The translations under genes were made by a program, and so were the position numbers. A stretch of 64,000 bases of DNA from NCBI GenBank assembly GCA_010909165.1, contig MU008180.1, positions 371,884 through 435,883 on the forward strand, read 5' to 3'. Position 1 is the stretch's first letter. Every line of letters starts with the position of its first letter. This document shows, in pieces, positions 10,053 through 22,200 of this stretch. Source of the stretch: Anthoceros angustus (taxonomy: Eukaryota; Streptophyta; Anthocerotopsida; Anthocerotales; Anthocerotaceae). The notes beneath the pieces are model-generated. The model was not told where the DNA came from and made no database searches. It was given only the letters and a program-made list of their open reading frames with translations.

Positions 10053-11189
10053 TCAAGGGGGCCATGACAATGACTTGCACAACCCGGCCCGAGGCTGAAA
10101 TTTGAAAGCATACGACTTGCCCGCCACAATGGCCCAGCCCTTCCTCCCTCCAATGCAATGGCAAGCGCGGACGATCAAATTGCACGCCCCAAGCACTTGA
10201 GCAGCTCCTTCTTCGTTGAATCGGACGCTGGAGTAGCACACCATATGCTCTGTATCATTGTAAACAAAGGGCAGGCGCATTGCGTGGCCAACAGATACAT
10301 GATTGTCGAGATCCTTCTTCAAAATTGAAATGTCCCCCAACTTGCGGCAAGTTGCATATAGAACATCTGTCATCACTCTCCACAGTCACATCCCGCGAGG
10401 CTCGGTGTCTATCCCAAGGAGGCCCCACTGTCTGCACATGAACTTGCCTGCCCATGTATGAGTCGCGAATCTCCTCGGTGCATATCGATTTCAACTCTCG
10501 GTCGGGATCATCACCTCTGGGTGCCCGAGGGAGGTGATCCCGATGTCGGCTCAAAAGCCGGTTCCGCTCTACGAGAATGTCAAACTTGCTCCCAAGCGGT
10601 AAGGGACAAAGAAAAGACGAGTTGCCGGTGTGCCTACCTCAACCACAACTGACAAATGCAGCAGGGGAGTCACAGTCCGCATTTCTTCAATGATATCGAC
10701 GATGTAAGCACCCAGCTCTTGCGCGGGCATTGCATAGCCCAGGAGTGCAGCACATGCCACCCACCAATTCCGAACGTCCCAGTGATGCATCTCACGACGA
10801 AGGCGGAGGGCGTCGTCCACCGCCGTGAGCAATTACAAACTCCGTTCTAGGCCACTCAACATAGTCGCCTCGCCACTGAGCACCCAATGACCATGCCGGG
10901 GTCCAAATTGCGGGGTGTCCACCGTCTGCACCGATATGCTTTGGCACACATAGTCCCGCAAGGGAGGTCTCGTGAATGCTCCCAGCTCCAGATAGGCTCT
11001 GGTCCATGCCGCGCAACACCGAAGCTTCCTCTTTGTGCCACAGGTGTCGCCACTTCCAAATGTACAGGTGTTTCTTCGGTGACAGAACGCCCTCCAGACG
11101 GCGGTGAACCTCCCCCAGATGCCACGGACGCAGAGATGATCCGAAGGGCCTATCGCCACATCCGCTACCGTGCCACAGTGTCGCCACAT
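10053..11189 (-). CDS. Unrecognised minus-strand reading frames inside CACTA
   Basis: Three consecutive open pieces (11189-10833, 10832-10569 and 10376-10053), with a weaker one between (10554-10255), have protein-like composition. Examples are HWDVRNWWVACAALLGYA, DIIEEM and FVYNDTEHMVCYSSVRF. The first two are contiguous in frame except for a stop. I recognise no domain. They could be exons of a captured host gene or of a CACTA accessory gene, opposite in direction to the plus-strand transposase at 11.5 kb. Confidence 0.3.
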
Positions 11190-11308
11190 CGGCTACCGTG
11201 CCAATTCATGCCTTCGATTGCCAAGCTTGCCCCTCACTCATCACCGGTGCCATTCCAAACCACCGAATCGATCGGACGAACAGAGATGATCCGAAGGGCC
11301 TATCGCCA
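11130..11308. repeat. 28-bp direct repeat
   Basis: The segment agagatgatccgaagggcct and its continuation atcgcca occurs at 11131-11157 and again at 11281-11308. A related ggctaccgtgcca motif recurs at about 11190 and 11522. It may be a local duplication within the CACTA interior. Confidence 0.7.
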
Positions 11309-11529
11309 AGAAGGAACAGATGGGGATTGGGCAGAGCTTTCGCATTGGGCGTAGGTGCTATGTACTCGGACACTAACTCGAGCGTAAACCATGTCGGCGG
11401 TAGGAAGAAACCGATTCCACACAAGCGTAATCTACCGTCGATTCAAGATCGGTTTCGATGTGACCATTCACACTTGGGCGTAAAGGACTGGGAGCAAGAC
11501 ATTCCTGCTATCTGCCACATCTGGCTACC

Positions 11530-13005
11530 GTGCCACACATCACTCAAACATTTCAGTCCAGTTGCACGCGCCAAAGTGCGCTTGAAATGGTAAGACCGGC
11601 GAGGAATCGACAAATCCCAAAGATTCGATGTCCGTGTCCGGATTGCCGGCCCTTCAACCGCACTGTGCGATTCGATATTGCGTTGAGGCATGCCCGACAC
11701 CACAATCTCCCACAACAAATTCAGGTACCATGGCAGTCCTCTCCATTTCAATCACCTCTAGATGACGTCTGGTTCTCGTCACCTGCCCAATTGTCTGCTT
11801 CGCAGGAGCCTTGATGGAGTGGTCACTTTCCGCTTAGTCAAGCACCACGTCCAGCACCAGCTCCAGCTGGTGTTGATCGGCTGCGGGTGCAAGCTTACGG
11901 GAATGGTGAAGAGGCCCACGTTGACCTCGGAGAACAGGAAGATCAGACTGAAGATGACATCGCAAGGCCAGAAATGGATATTGCAGATGATGCTCATGAG
12001 CCTGGAGGAGTAGAAGCTATGCACAACTTCGTTCAGTCCTTGCCGACGAATGGCATGATGCCTTGCGTAAGGAATCGGAGGTTATATGGCGTTCACGGGC
12101 CTGGGAGTGACCAAAGCACCTTATCATCAACCACGGCGCTCCTTCAAGTGCAAGAGTGTTACAATATCTCGAGACTGCAATGTCTAGAATTTTCAGTCAT
12201 CGACATCTTTGTTGCCATCTCCAAACACTCTACCGAAGTCGGCAAGAGGCGAATAAACTATTGCTCCAAGTGTCACGATCACGTGTTCGGATCGCCTCTG
12301 TCCCAAAGGCGTAGCATATCTTGGGGTGCACATCAAGGCGCTAGTTTACGCCCTTTCGCCTCAACGCACCGCGACCGGTATTGGAAGGAGCTTGCGATTC
12401 AGGAAAAGTTTTGGTACTTTCCATTAATTGGCGCTGAGGCGCATTTTGATGTCCCAAGCTAGCACGGACATGACATGGTGGGCTAGGAATCGCGGCGAGG
12501 ATGGGAAAATGAGGATCTTGGGGACACAGCACAGAGAACTTTGGACTCCGTTGGAAATTTTAGTGCGGATGACCGAAATGTGAGGCTTAGCATTTCCACC
12601 GATGGCATGAACCCTAGCGGACGGTCTAATTCCAAGTCTATCGGCGGTGATGCTTGTCATTGAGAATCTCCCACCACAGGTTTCGACAAAGAAACACCGC
12701 ATTATCCTATCAACCATTATTCCAGGGCCTCGCCAAGTACCAAATATGGACATCTACCTGCAGCCTCTAATCTCCGAATTGCAGCAGTTATGGGACGGTG
12801 TGCCTTGTGAGGATTTTTCTAGGCCTGTGGGCGATGTACACCGGATATTCAATCTGCGGGCAGCATTGGTTGTGGCAACTTGCGACTACCCCGGATTGGG
12901 TTCGCTTTTCGGCTTGCAAGTACGCGGGAAAGCTACCTGCATTGATTGTGGGCTTCAGCTAGGTGCAAGAACAGTGTTTCTCAGCATAGGGGTTTGTCTC
13001 CGAAC
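11530..13005 (+). pseudogene. CACTA TNP2-type transposase, N-terminal half (broken)
   Basis: The order of motifs follows plant TNP2 proteins. IRCPCPDC lies near 11620. VRLSISTDGMNPSG lies near 12590, corresponding to the usual LxTDGFNPFG. The Transposase_21 core follows at 12647-12970, with ENLPPQVSTKKH, LSTIIPGPRQVPNMDIYLQP and RAALV. Several stops and frame changes interrupt it (for example after the FPLI stretch at about 12430 and near 12660). The protein would bind CACTA ends and cut them. Reading on the plus strand ends at RGKATCIDCG near 12950, before the catalytic and C-terminal regions, which occur only on the minus strand at 17.7-15.9 kb. Confidence 0.75.
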
Positions 13006-13507
13006 CCCATTTTGGCCCCAACCATACAGAAATGCACATGTCTCATTTCACTGTTTTCAGTGATTTGCGAACCAGCCCATGCATCCGAGCCCAAAGAAGA
13101 CCTAATGTGCCCACCGTCCGCACAAATGACGGACACACCTTTGTACCAAGTGGCGGATGGTGGCGCACTTATGCTCCAAAAGTGCCGAGCGTCCGGCCTT
13201 ATACTCAAGAGGTGCAATACACGGGTTTGGAGAGGGTTGCGTCAATACTTGTGTAGGCAAGCACTTTCGTTCAAGTTGCTTGTGCACACTTGCCACCGCA
13301 CCAACACTCATATCAATTCTCTTTTCAAACCCGTGATCCGAGCAATCCCAGACGGCGGGCATACCACGACTGGCCCCTCCGTGTCGAGATAAGCCGCACT
13401 TAGATCAGAGCATTAGGCCCAGCGGGCGAGAATTGGACAAGATAAAGGATGGTGAGGCCTCCTCAACCGTTCTTGATCAAACTCTTCAGAGCTTACATTT
13501 CTTCTTG
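13006..13507. other. Junction region between opposite-strand transposase halves
   Basis: No gene recognised. The sequence changes here from plus-strand TNP2 coding to a region whose coding potential is all on the minus strand, which makes it a candidate inversion breakpoint. Confidence 0.35.
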
Positions 13508-15590
13508 TCAAGTCCGTACTGTTTTCAACCTTAATCTATCCATGGGTGGCACATGGAGCAAGTCAGATCTTAAATTCAAAATCTCCTGGCGAAGCTTGGC
13601 TATAGTTCGTCTCTGAACACCTAGCTGCGCAATAGCTGTTGTGGGCGTCACAGTGGGTATAGACATGTCCTCCTTCAAAGCCTCACTGAAATACTCAGCC
13701 ATTTGGTCAAAACCCCCAGCTCGGGCGACCAGCCCTCTTTCTTCAGATACTCGCTGGCTCTCACTAGGGCTCGCAGTGGCCAAGCAGATGCTGTCTTATA
13801 CTTGTGTTCGACTACATCCGACAGGCTTTCATTACTCAAGGACAAATCATCTATTCTATTTATTTTCTTGCTTCTCTGCAAAACATTGTGAAACATTGTC
13901 GTCTTCAAAAGGTTGGCCATTAGAAACCACCATCATACATGTCGAATTTTGGAAAATGTAGGTCATCTAGAAACCAAGGTGCACGCTGCACCAGTCCCCT
14001 TCACCTTTTGTGGGAAGAACCCCCCACCTTGTCTTGAAGGCCTTGCGGAGGTCAGTGGCGCCACCCCGGCCATATGGATTGCACCCACCACCATCGTTCT
14101 TCTTCATCCGAGCCTCCGTTGCTGTGGCCTGTTGAGGGCGAGGCCAAACACCATTGCCGCGGTCCAGCTCTCGAACTCCGAACTGAACGCACTCGGTCCA
14201 TGCCTCCTCTGTCAGAGACCCAAGTCTCAAATCTCGATCATGGGTCCCTCCTTTCCGCATTTGCGCTGCAGCAACCTTGACTCTCTTCAACACTTGGAAG
14301 TTGCGCTGCCGAGCACAAACAGACAGCTTGTGATGGATGAAATCTCTATTGGTGACCGTCGGGAAAGACCTCACCTGACATCCACCATCTCGGCCTGACG
14401 AGGCGAGGCGAATCGATCGTGTATGGCTTCAACAATTTCAGACAACTCTGAACCAGCTCATTAACCCTTTTGTGGAACCCCGACTTGTCGATCGGGGTGA
14501 GGACACCGAAAATTGCACACTCATCCGCATGTGCGCCCCTTGACAAGGTGGCTGCCTCACAGCTCAGACGAGTTGCCTCCAACAGCAACTTGTCACTCCC
14601 GTGCACCTTAATCACAGTCTTCAGCACATCCGTCAGTGTAAGAGTTGGCATAATGTTCAGCAAAGCTTGCACACAAGGCTCTGGTTCGGGCACTTTTCCT
14701 CCGACAGCCTCAAAACGCCTCCAAGTGATGGCCTCTAGGTCCTCCTCACCGACTTCCTCTCCCACGTCCCCACCACCTACCCCGGTGTTGTGCCTCCTCG
14801 TAAGGGGAACCATCCTCACTGTCTTCATACTCTTGCGCCCAAGTTAGGAGTCCTTCAACCCACTCCCTCATGTCGGCATCTTCTCCTCCCGTCTTCCAAA
14901 ACACAAGACTCTTCCTGCCAGAAACAAGATTGGAGGATCATGAGTAGGGTCTGAGCCTGAAATGCGTGCACGCAGGTACTAGACATTTCGGATAATCGGG
15001 TTCCTAGCACTGCTGTCTCCCGTAGCGCCCCTCCATCGTTGCCAGTCTGCATGCTCGTCCTCCAACGATGCCCCATTCGCAAATGCCCGGTTTGCGTGGT
15101 CATCTGCCGGTCGCGTTCCATGCACACCAATCGGGATGACACGCCTGGCGTGACAAGTCTGCACACGCTCGTCCAGACTTCCGGCAAGCCCATTGCTTCC
15201 CTCTCCAGCCTGTGCCACGACCCCATCGTGGGTTTTTCCCGCCAACACCGCCACGTGAGCGGCCGGTGTACCAGACCGGTGTGATAGGCGGGGTATGACG
15301 ACCGGGTTGTCAGATCCCAGTTCACCCACTGACATCTTGTCTGGCATATGTGCTGACAATGACACGCTCGGTGACAATCGTCGATTCGCGGCATGGCGGC
15401 GAGCTTTTAGATCCGCATGTTTGGTCGCAGATAGTCGGGCGCGGAGAGTGATGGCCTCTAAACTCCGACGTAGCTCTGCAGCCCGTGCACGCTTCTCTCG
15501 ACCGTCTTGGGTGGAGGCTGACCATGTCACAGCGCCAGCGCTCAGTAGCCTTGGGTGATTCATCTCCCTCCCCTTGCGGTCATCTCCCAT
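13508..15590 (-). CDS. Possible second CACTA gene or captured gene, fragmented
   Basis: Minus-strand open stretches lie at 15590-14979, 14828-14346, 14374-13967, 13920-13675 and 13783-13508. The 14828-14346 piece has an ordered composition (acidic GEEVGEEDLEAITWRRFE, then LLNIMPTLTLTDVLKT and NELVQSCLKLLKPY). The last has a coiled-coil-like RRTIAKLRQEILNLRSDLL. No domain is recognised. The position directly downstream of the TNP2 C-terminus on the same strand is where CACTA elements keep their second (TNPA-like) gene, but this is only a positional argument. Confidence 0.35.
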
Positions 15591-15890
15591 CTTCTGTTCC
15601 TTAGGCAGATGAAAATGTAGACTCCACCTTCAACGCGGACAATGAACAATGGACGACACAGGCATCGCCGGCAAGACATCAGGCATGCTTGCTTTATTAA
15701 TCATTGCAGTGAAGCATAAGAACTAGGCGTCTGAGCGTGAGGACAACTCAAGTGTAGCTACCTTCTATTCAGGTGTACCCCTACACAAAATAAAGTCTGT
15801 GGATAGGCCTTCTTCTTGCATGGTACAGTCTTGAGAGGGACAGCGCAGTCCACGTACAACAGCCGGCACGTGCTGTCATCGAAGACTGCA
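15591..15890. other. Spacer between CACTA reading frames
   Basis: No gene recognised. It includes the untranslated stretch after the minus-strand transposase stop and short open frames without motifs. Confidence 0.3.
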
Positions 15891-17696
15891 CTACTCCGAC
15901 TCAAATGAAGACCGATCCCACCTAGCATGCACAGGAGTGCATACAACCCAGGGCTCACGATTCGGCATGACGTCCCTGTGAGCGAAAACCTGTGTGACAT
16001 GTGCAGGAAATGTATAAGGCCCCATCTTGTGATTGCGGGCATACCGTAGGGCTGCCTCGTGTCGACTGCCCAGAACCCGCAAAAATCTCTCTCCATACTC
16101 GGTGGAACCCTGGTTAGGGAGCATTCGTACCAGTGCACATTAAGGACAATGGTACTGAAATTGCCTTCCTCACATTCTACGTCCAGGATCTCAATAATTC
16201 TTCCAAAGAATTCGGCCTTCTCAATTGAGCCCACCATGTCAAATTCGCCATGTACCCAACTGTCCTGTGTCGAAGTTTTGTTCTCATCGGCTTCGAACGT
16301 TCGGAAGTGATAACCGCGCGTGTTCAGGCCCCTATATGCCTTCTGTTTTTCCCGCGGCCCGAAGGCCAGTGCATGGATGTCGGAATGAATGGGACCCATA
16401 GCCCACTTCCCCCTTCTCACACCATCCTGCAACCATGTCAGAAAGTCCTCATCTGTCGTCTGTAATGCATGCTCCGCTCTCAATGGCGATAAAACTTCGG
16501 AATGCTGTAACAAATACCAGTGTAAACGCCTTCGAGCATCCACCCCAAGCTTTAATGTCCTGCCTTGCCCGATGGTGTGGTCTACTTCCTCGAAACCAGG
16601 AACTACCTCAGACACATGTGCTTCGTCTTGGTTGATTCCATCCATAAACTCCGAGGCATAGTGCATAGCCTCCATGGCCAGATATCCGGTTGCAATAGAA
16701 CCCTCGGGTTTGGCGCGTTGGCGCACATGTTTCTTAAGCACAAGTAGGTACCGCTCCATCGGGTACATCCACCGCGTGTGTACTGGGCCATGTGTTTCCA
16801 CTTCATCCACAAGATGGATAATGAGGTGTTGCATAACATTCCAGAATGTCGAAGGCATGAACTGCTCTAGCTTGATGAAGATGTCGATAACCTCTGCCTT
16901 TTTCGTCGGGATATCGGACACAGAAATCTCTTTGCCATATATCCATCTGTACAAACCTGCCAATTGGGTGATGACATTTAACTCCTGTGGTGGGAGCCTC
17001 CCTCGCAATGCTATGGGCAAGTAGTACTGCATCAAACTATGCCAATCGTGACTTTTCATGCCAGTAACCTTGGGACCGGTAAAACATCCTTTCAAATTTG
17101 CACCGAAAGCAGTTGGCGGCTTCATGTCGCAAATCTCATCCTTCACGGCTGTAAGTCCGGTGGTGAAAGGACGTCACGGTCGATGGCGGTGTTGAATCTC
17201 TCCTCCTCAACCACCCACACCCATGGCTTACGTCACTCTCTTCCATATCAAACTGCTTGTGGATGGTGTCGCCTAACCCACTTAATGTGCCCCAAATAGC
17301 TTTGCAGTTGTTGGCCTCCACGTGCATAACGTCTTTGACCCACAGCTTACGGGTAAGGCTGAGATAAGGCAATGAACGCAAAATGAGGGAGTGTCGTTTC
17401 ACTGCCCATGTTTGCGGTCGGGCCCGCTCCTGGGCGGCTAAGGCTGCCCATGACTCCCTCTCGGCCATGACATCTATCACGGAACGAGGCACGGGCGCTG
17501 CACGCTGCTCAACCTGATTGTTGAATGCCTCAATATGCATCCTACGGCGCGGGTCGTTCGGAGAAGGGCACCATCGTCGACAGCCTTCGTACAGGCACTT
17601 CTCCAATTCCTGAGACCATCTTGAACATCGTCTCTCAGCATAAGGATTATTCTCCATTAAAGGGGTTTGGGTCTCTAAAGACCAAAAAATGACCAT
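15891..17696 (-). pseudogene. CACTA TNP2-type transposase, C-terminal half (DUF4218 and DUF4216 regions)
   Basis: On the minus strand from 17696 the protein shows KLWVKDVMHVEANNCKAIWG, matching the LDVMHIEKNV motif of TNP2. It continues with a DUF4218-type region containing TGMKSHDWHSLMQYYLPIAL, THGPVHTRWMYPMERYL and LKKHVRQRAKPEGSIATGYL. A DUF4216-type region follows, with FGRIIEILDVECEEGNFSTI, VHWYEC and PYTFPAHVTQVF. A frameshift near 17150 joins the first two pieces and another near 16125 joins the last. The N-terminal half is missing on this strand but present on the plus strand at 11.5-13.0 kb. DUF4218 and DUF4216 are standard C-terminal regions of plant CACTA transposases. Confidence 0.85.
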
Positions 17697-17900
17697 GCAT
17701 CATCTTTAGCAAAACCACGCTTTAGACATTGTACTACATTTTCTCGTGAATACTTACGCTAACAGGGTTTAAGCCGAAGCAGGTTCGTGGATTTCACCTT
17801 CACAAGGAAGGGATTTCAAGGATTTTTAACAGGTGCTAGGAATCCTAAATACCTCTTTCGCAGGCGATAGTACTTCCTAGCAGGGTGAACAGTGGGCAAA

Positions 17901-18310
17901 CCAAACAAAACTAGTCCAAAAGCCAAGCTGCGCCGGACGTCCGGCGCAACCAACATAAAAGTAGCAATTAAGCCGAAAAGAAGCAAGCTGCGCCGGACGT
18001 CCGCAATTGTGAAGAACATTAGCAAAATGGCGATCATGGCCATCTCGAGAGGACCAAACTACGACTCTAGAAAGTAGCGATGGACGTCTGGTGCATTGTG
18101 AGTACACAACCCTGGGATCTCCATTGTTGGAGTGAAAAACAGAGTGAAAAACACATAAGGAATTGGAGCAATGCGCCGGACATTCGGCACATTGGCGGGA
18201 GCCTGCGCCGGACGTCCGGCGCATTTTCTGGAGACCCCAATCTTGCGGGCGTCCGCCGAGATGGAAATGGTGGAGTGGATGCGCCGGACGTCCGGCGCAC
18301 ATCTATATAT
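17901..18310. repeat. Array of the 20-bp palindrome tgcgccggacgtccggcgca
   Basis: Perfect copies of this self-complementary 20-mer lie at 17929-17948, 18204-18223 and 18280-18299. Partial or mutated copies lie near 17989, 18078, 18172 and 18243. Spacing is irregular. The motif is CpG-rich in an otherwise A/T-rich stretch. It may be the subterminal protein-binding array of a DNA transposon, but no terminal repeat could be assigned. Confidence 0.9.
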
Positions 18311-18494
18311 ATTGTTTGTACCACGTAGAACCATCTGTTCGGGATAGGTGCAGATAGACTCTATGGCAGAAGAACTCCAAGATTAAGCGCCCCAGTGTCG
18401 GATCAGTACCCAAATGGGGTGCTTGATTGTGGTGTTTTCAGAACTTTATAGTTAAGTATTCTTGGGTCGGATTAGTACTAGGATGGTTTACTTA

Positions 18495-18584
18495 TTTTTG
18501 GCGCTTTGAAAACTTTGTAACAACTCCACTGTTAAGGTATTTTTGGCGCTTTGAAAACTTTGTAACAACTCCACTGTTAAGCAA
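18495..18584. repeat. 45-bp tandem duplication
   Basis: Two adjacent copies start with tttttggcgctttgaaaact and continue through ttgtaacaactccactgtta. A third, diverged tttgaaaaatttgtaa stretch follows near 18625. The region is A/T-rich with no gene. Confidence 0.85.
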
Positions 18585-18599
18585 CCTAGAGGCATATCA

Positions 18600-19261
18600 A
18601 TACTGGAGTGTTGATTTTTAGTGGTTTGAAAAATTTGTAAATCATCCCGGTATCTAGGCGTAATGTTATGAATATTATTTTTGAAAATCATTTGTTGGTT
18701 GATGTTATATTCCCACATTCGCTTTGTATACAATATGTAAAACATTTTTGGCCTTACTCTATGTGCCCCTTCCGATGACTTGCAGCTGGATCTCTTTGAC
18801 TGGTGCGCCAAATGTCTGGCTCATTCGAGTTTGATGCACGTATAGATGCATACGGTGTTGATGCCATCCAAGCTTATAGGGATGCGCAATTGAAGAAGAC
18901 GCATGAAAACAATTTGGAGGCAGGTTTGTAGAACACGTGCATTTCTAGCCATTTCAGTTCTTCCAAGGGTTCTTCTCATTTCGTAAAGTCGCGGCCTCGT
19001 CTGGGGCCTCGACGCGCCCAGTTGGTTTTTTTTCAGGGCCAAAAGGGTAAAACGAAGAGAGAGAATTTTTCGATTGGTAAAAAGTTTTTACTGAATAAGG
19101 TGGAAATTGTAACAATAGAGTAGAAAGCATAGACTGATGGATGGAAACATTTTACCATCCAAGTCAAAACTAGAACAGGAGGGTAAAGAATGGATCAACC
19201 AAGTGAATATAGAGTAAAAACGTAGGCGATGAATGGAAACATTTTACCATCCAAATCAAAA
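18600..19261. repeat. A/T-rich spacer with a 92-bp direct repeat
   Basis: Copies begin at 19141 and 19233 with atggaaacattttaccatcc and share aaaactagaaca and gaggtaaagaat-type sequence. A diverged precursor is visible at 19120. A short open frame near 18800 (SGSFDA-like) has no support as a gene. Confidence 0.7.
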
Positions 19262-22200
19262 CTAGAACAAGAGGTAAAGAATGATCACCAAGTGAATAGC
19301 AAGTGAAGCTGAAATACCATGGTAGATTGTAATCTGAGGCCTAGTAATTCCAACACAATCGCTAATCTGGCAAGAAACATCTTCATTATACCATTCATGC
19401 GGATCCGGGATATACAAAAACCAACAAAGAAATATCATCTTTGCAAAGTTTCCTGTATATCCGTAATTGCATGAATTCAAAATAACAGAAAATAGAGAAA
19501 ATACCAGAATAGTTGATCCTCCTTATTCAAATTACAAATCTACATATACAAAGTAAATTAGGCTTGTAACCAATTAGATGATTCGGAATAGAAAAGAAAA
19601 GTTCATTAGAAAAGATTCCCACCTTATTTTGGAAAATTGATGTACAATTGTAGAGATTGAAGACATAGTTTCCAAGACCACTTGGTTTAACGGGCAACTT
19701 GTCCAACATTATCATAGTTTGCCGTTGATGAACTGGGGCTTTGGAGAAATTCTTCATCTTCACGAAAGTTGAGAACCTAATCAAACATTACCGTCTTAGT
19801 CTACTAAAGTAAAATTAGCGATCAAAATCAAGGGAACAATTAAATCAACTTACTTATATGGTTTTCCATGGATGGAAGTGGAGGCGCCTGGAGTGACTGT
19901 AACATTGTCAATAGTTTGCTTCTGCTGCCTTTCCCACTGCAATCTTCGCATTTCCTGTTGCTCCTTTTGCTGCTGTTTGAGTTTTTCCTGCTGTTTGAAA
20001 TACTCTTGCCTCCTTTCGACATTTTTTCTCCTTTGGATCTCCAAAGCTTTCTCTCTTTGCTTGGAAACTCGGTTGTACTTTCTCATTGCTCAATCAATGA
20101 TTCTAAACTGCTTGCCGTTGAAATTCCCTTTTCGATTCTCCTGTCATTCTCCCTTTCTCGGGTAATCTCGGCAAGACGCTCAAACCCGCTTGAACCACCC
20201 TTCTCAACCCCATGCCGCTCTACCATATCCAAAGCTATAGGCGTGTCTCCACAATCCTTCCTGTTGCACTTCCGCCTCAAGTCTCACCACAATGACTTGG
20301 CACAGGCCTCCAATCGAGGAGGCATCACCTCCACCACACTCGTGGCACCATCAATGTTGAAATGAGGAACCGAAATGCTCGTCAAAACTAGTGGTCAAAA
20401 CTAGTGGTGGGGCTAATACTCGCCAAAGAAACATAGAATCGACAAACACAATAAGAGAATGAAGGATGAAACTTAAACCACCTTTACACTTAACCTTTTC
20501 AACATGTCGATGTTGAATACACCCGAGTTGGTCTGCGTTGTCAATCAAGATCTTTAACACTACTTTCGGCACTTGGACAGCTTCCAAAGCTTCACAATCT
20601 GGAACGCAAACAACAACAAACATTGTATGAAATATTGGGTGCAAACCAGCAAGGAGAACCAAAATACAACAGAAGATACTAACCGGTCCAGGTCTTGACA
20701 AAGGGCCCTGCTTTCATGGTGGATAGCAAGGGTGGTAACAGTTGGCAACGCCTGGCAACAAAAAGCATCAAAAAAAAAGTCAAATACCAATCAGCAAAAG
20801 AAGAAAAGAAACAAACCTTCCGAAACCAAAACGACTCATGGAATGCTTACACAGGCCTCCAACTGAGAAGGCATCACCTCCACGACACTCAGGGCACCAT
20901 CAATGTTGAAATGAGGACCTGAAATGCTCGTCAAACTAGTGGCTGACACAGCATCTTTAGTGGTGGGGCTAATACTCTGCCAGCAAACATAGAATCAGAC
21001 AAACACAATAAGAGAATGAAGGATAAAACTTAAACCACCTTTACACTTAACCTTTTCAACATGTCGATGTTGAATACACCGAGTTGGTCTGTTGTCAATC
21101 AAGATCTTTAACACTACTTCGCACTTGGACTTCCAAAGCTTCACAATCTGGAACGCAAACAACAACAAACATTGCATGAAATATTGGGTGCAAACCAGCA
21201 AGGAGGACGAAAATACAACAGAAGATACTAACCGGTCCAGTCTTGACAAAGGGGCCCCGCTTTCATGGTGGATAGCAAGGGTGGTAACATTGGCAACACA
21301 GCAACAAAAAGCAACAAAAAGTCAAATACCAATCAGCAAAAGAAGAAAAGAAACAAACCTTCGACACCAAAACGACTCATAAAATGCTTACAGCCTCCAA
21401 GCGAGGAGGCATCACCTCCACCACACTAGGCACCATCAATGTTGAACGAGGACCAAATGCTCGTCAAACTAGTGGCGACAGATCTTTAGTGGTGGGGCTA
21501 ATACTCTGCCGACAAACATAGAATCGAGACACAATAAGAGAATGAAGGATAAAACTTAAACCACCTTTACACTTAACCTTTTCAACATGTCGATGTTGAA
21601 TACACCCGAGTTGGTCTGCTTGTCAATCAAGATCTTTAACACTACTTCGGCACTTGGACAGCTTCCAAAGCTTCACAATCTGGGCGCAAACAACAACAAA
21701 CATTGCATGAAATATTGGGTGCAAACCAAGGAGGACGAAAATACAACAAGATACTAACCGGTCCAGTCGACAAAGGGGCCTGCTTTCATGGTGGATAGCA
21801 AGGGTGGTAACATTGGCAACACGCAACAAAAAGCAACAAAAAGAATCAAATACCAATCGAAAAGATTAAAAGAAACAAACCTTGAAACCAAAACGACTCA
21901 TGGAATGCTTACGCTGAACTTGTAGGCAACATTGAGCACAAGCCTATGCACAACAAATTCTTAACATCAGCATCCTTTACAGTAGAATCATAATCTTCTC
22001 AGCGAAAATCACTCCCTTCATGGTAGAAAATACTTACATCTTGGTGGAAAAACTATATCCGAGTCCCATTGACAACAAGCGGAAGCACACCGCAAGTCAT
22101 CCGCATCCGATCGAGTTCTTCATTGAGCAACTCATTGTATGATCTTCTTTCACGAACTAGAACCCCGCTGCCTGCTTTGCTTGCCCGACGGTCATACCGC

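Larger units (their letters stand above)
9281..17900. mobile_element. CACTA (En/Spm-type) DNA transposon, rearranged; right end not found
   Basis: The left end is cactactaca at 9281, inside the copia-1 integrase coding region, with ttg before it as the expected 3-bp target site. Inside are TNP2-type transposase pieces on both strands (11.5-13.0 kb plus, 17.7-15.9 kb minus) and unrecognised minus-strand reading frames. I could not find the matching tgtagtagtg right terminus. The stated end is set by the last transposase sequence and is approximate. Confidence 0.65.

Noticed and set aside
17901-18310. CRISPR-like array
   Set aside because: Repeats are palindromic, irregularly spaced and degenerate, spacers vary widely in length, and the context is eukaryotic.
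17877-18334. Minus- and plus-strand frames rich in RRTSGA
   Set aside because: They are translations of the 20-bp palindrome array and not a protein gene.
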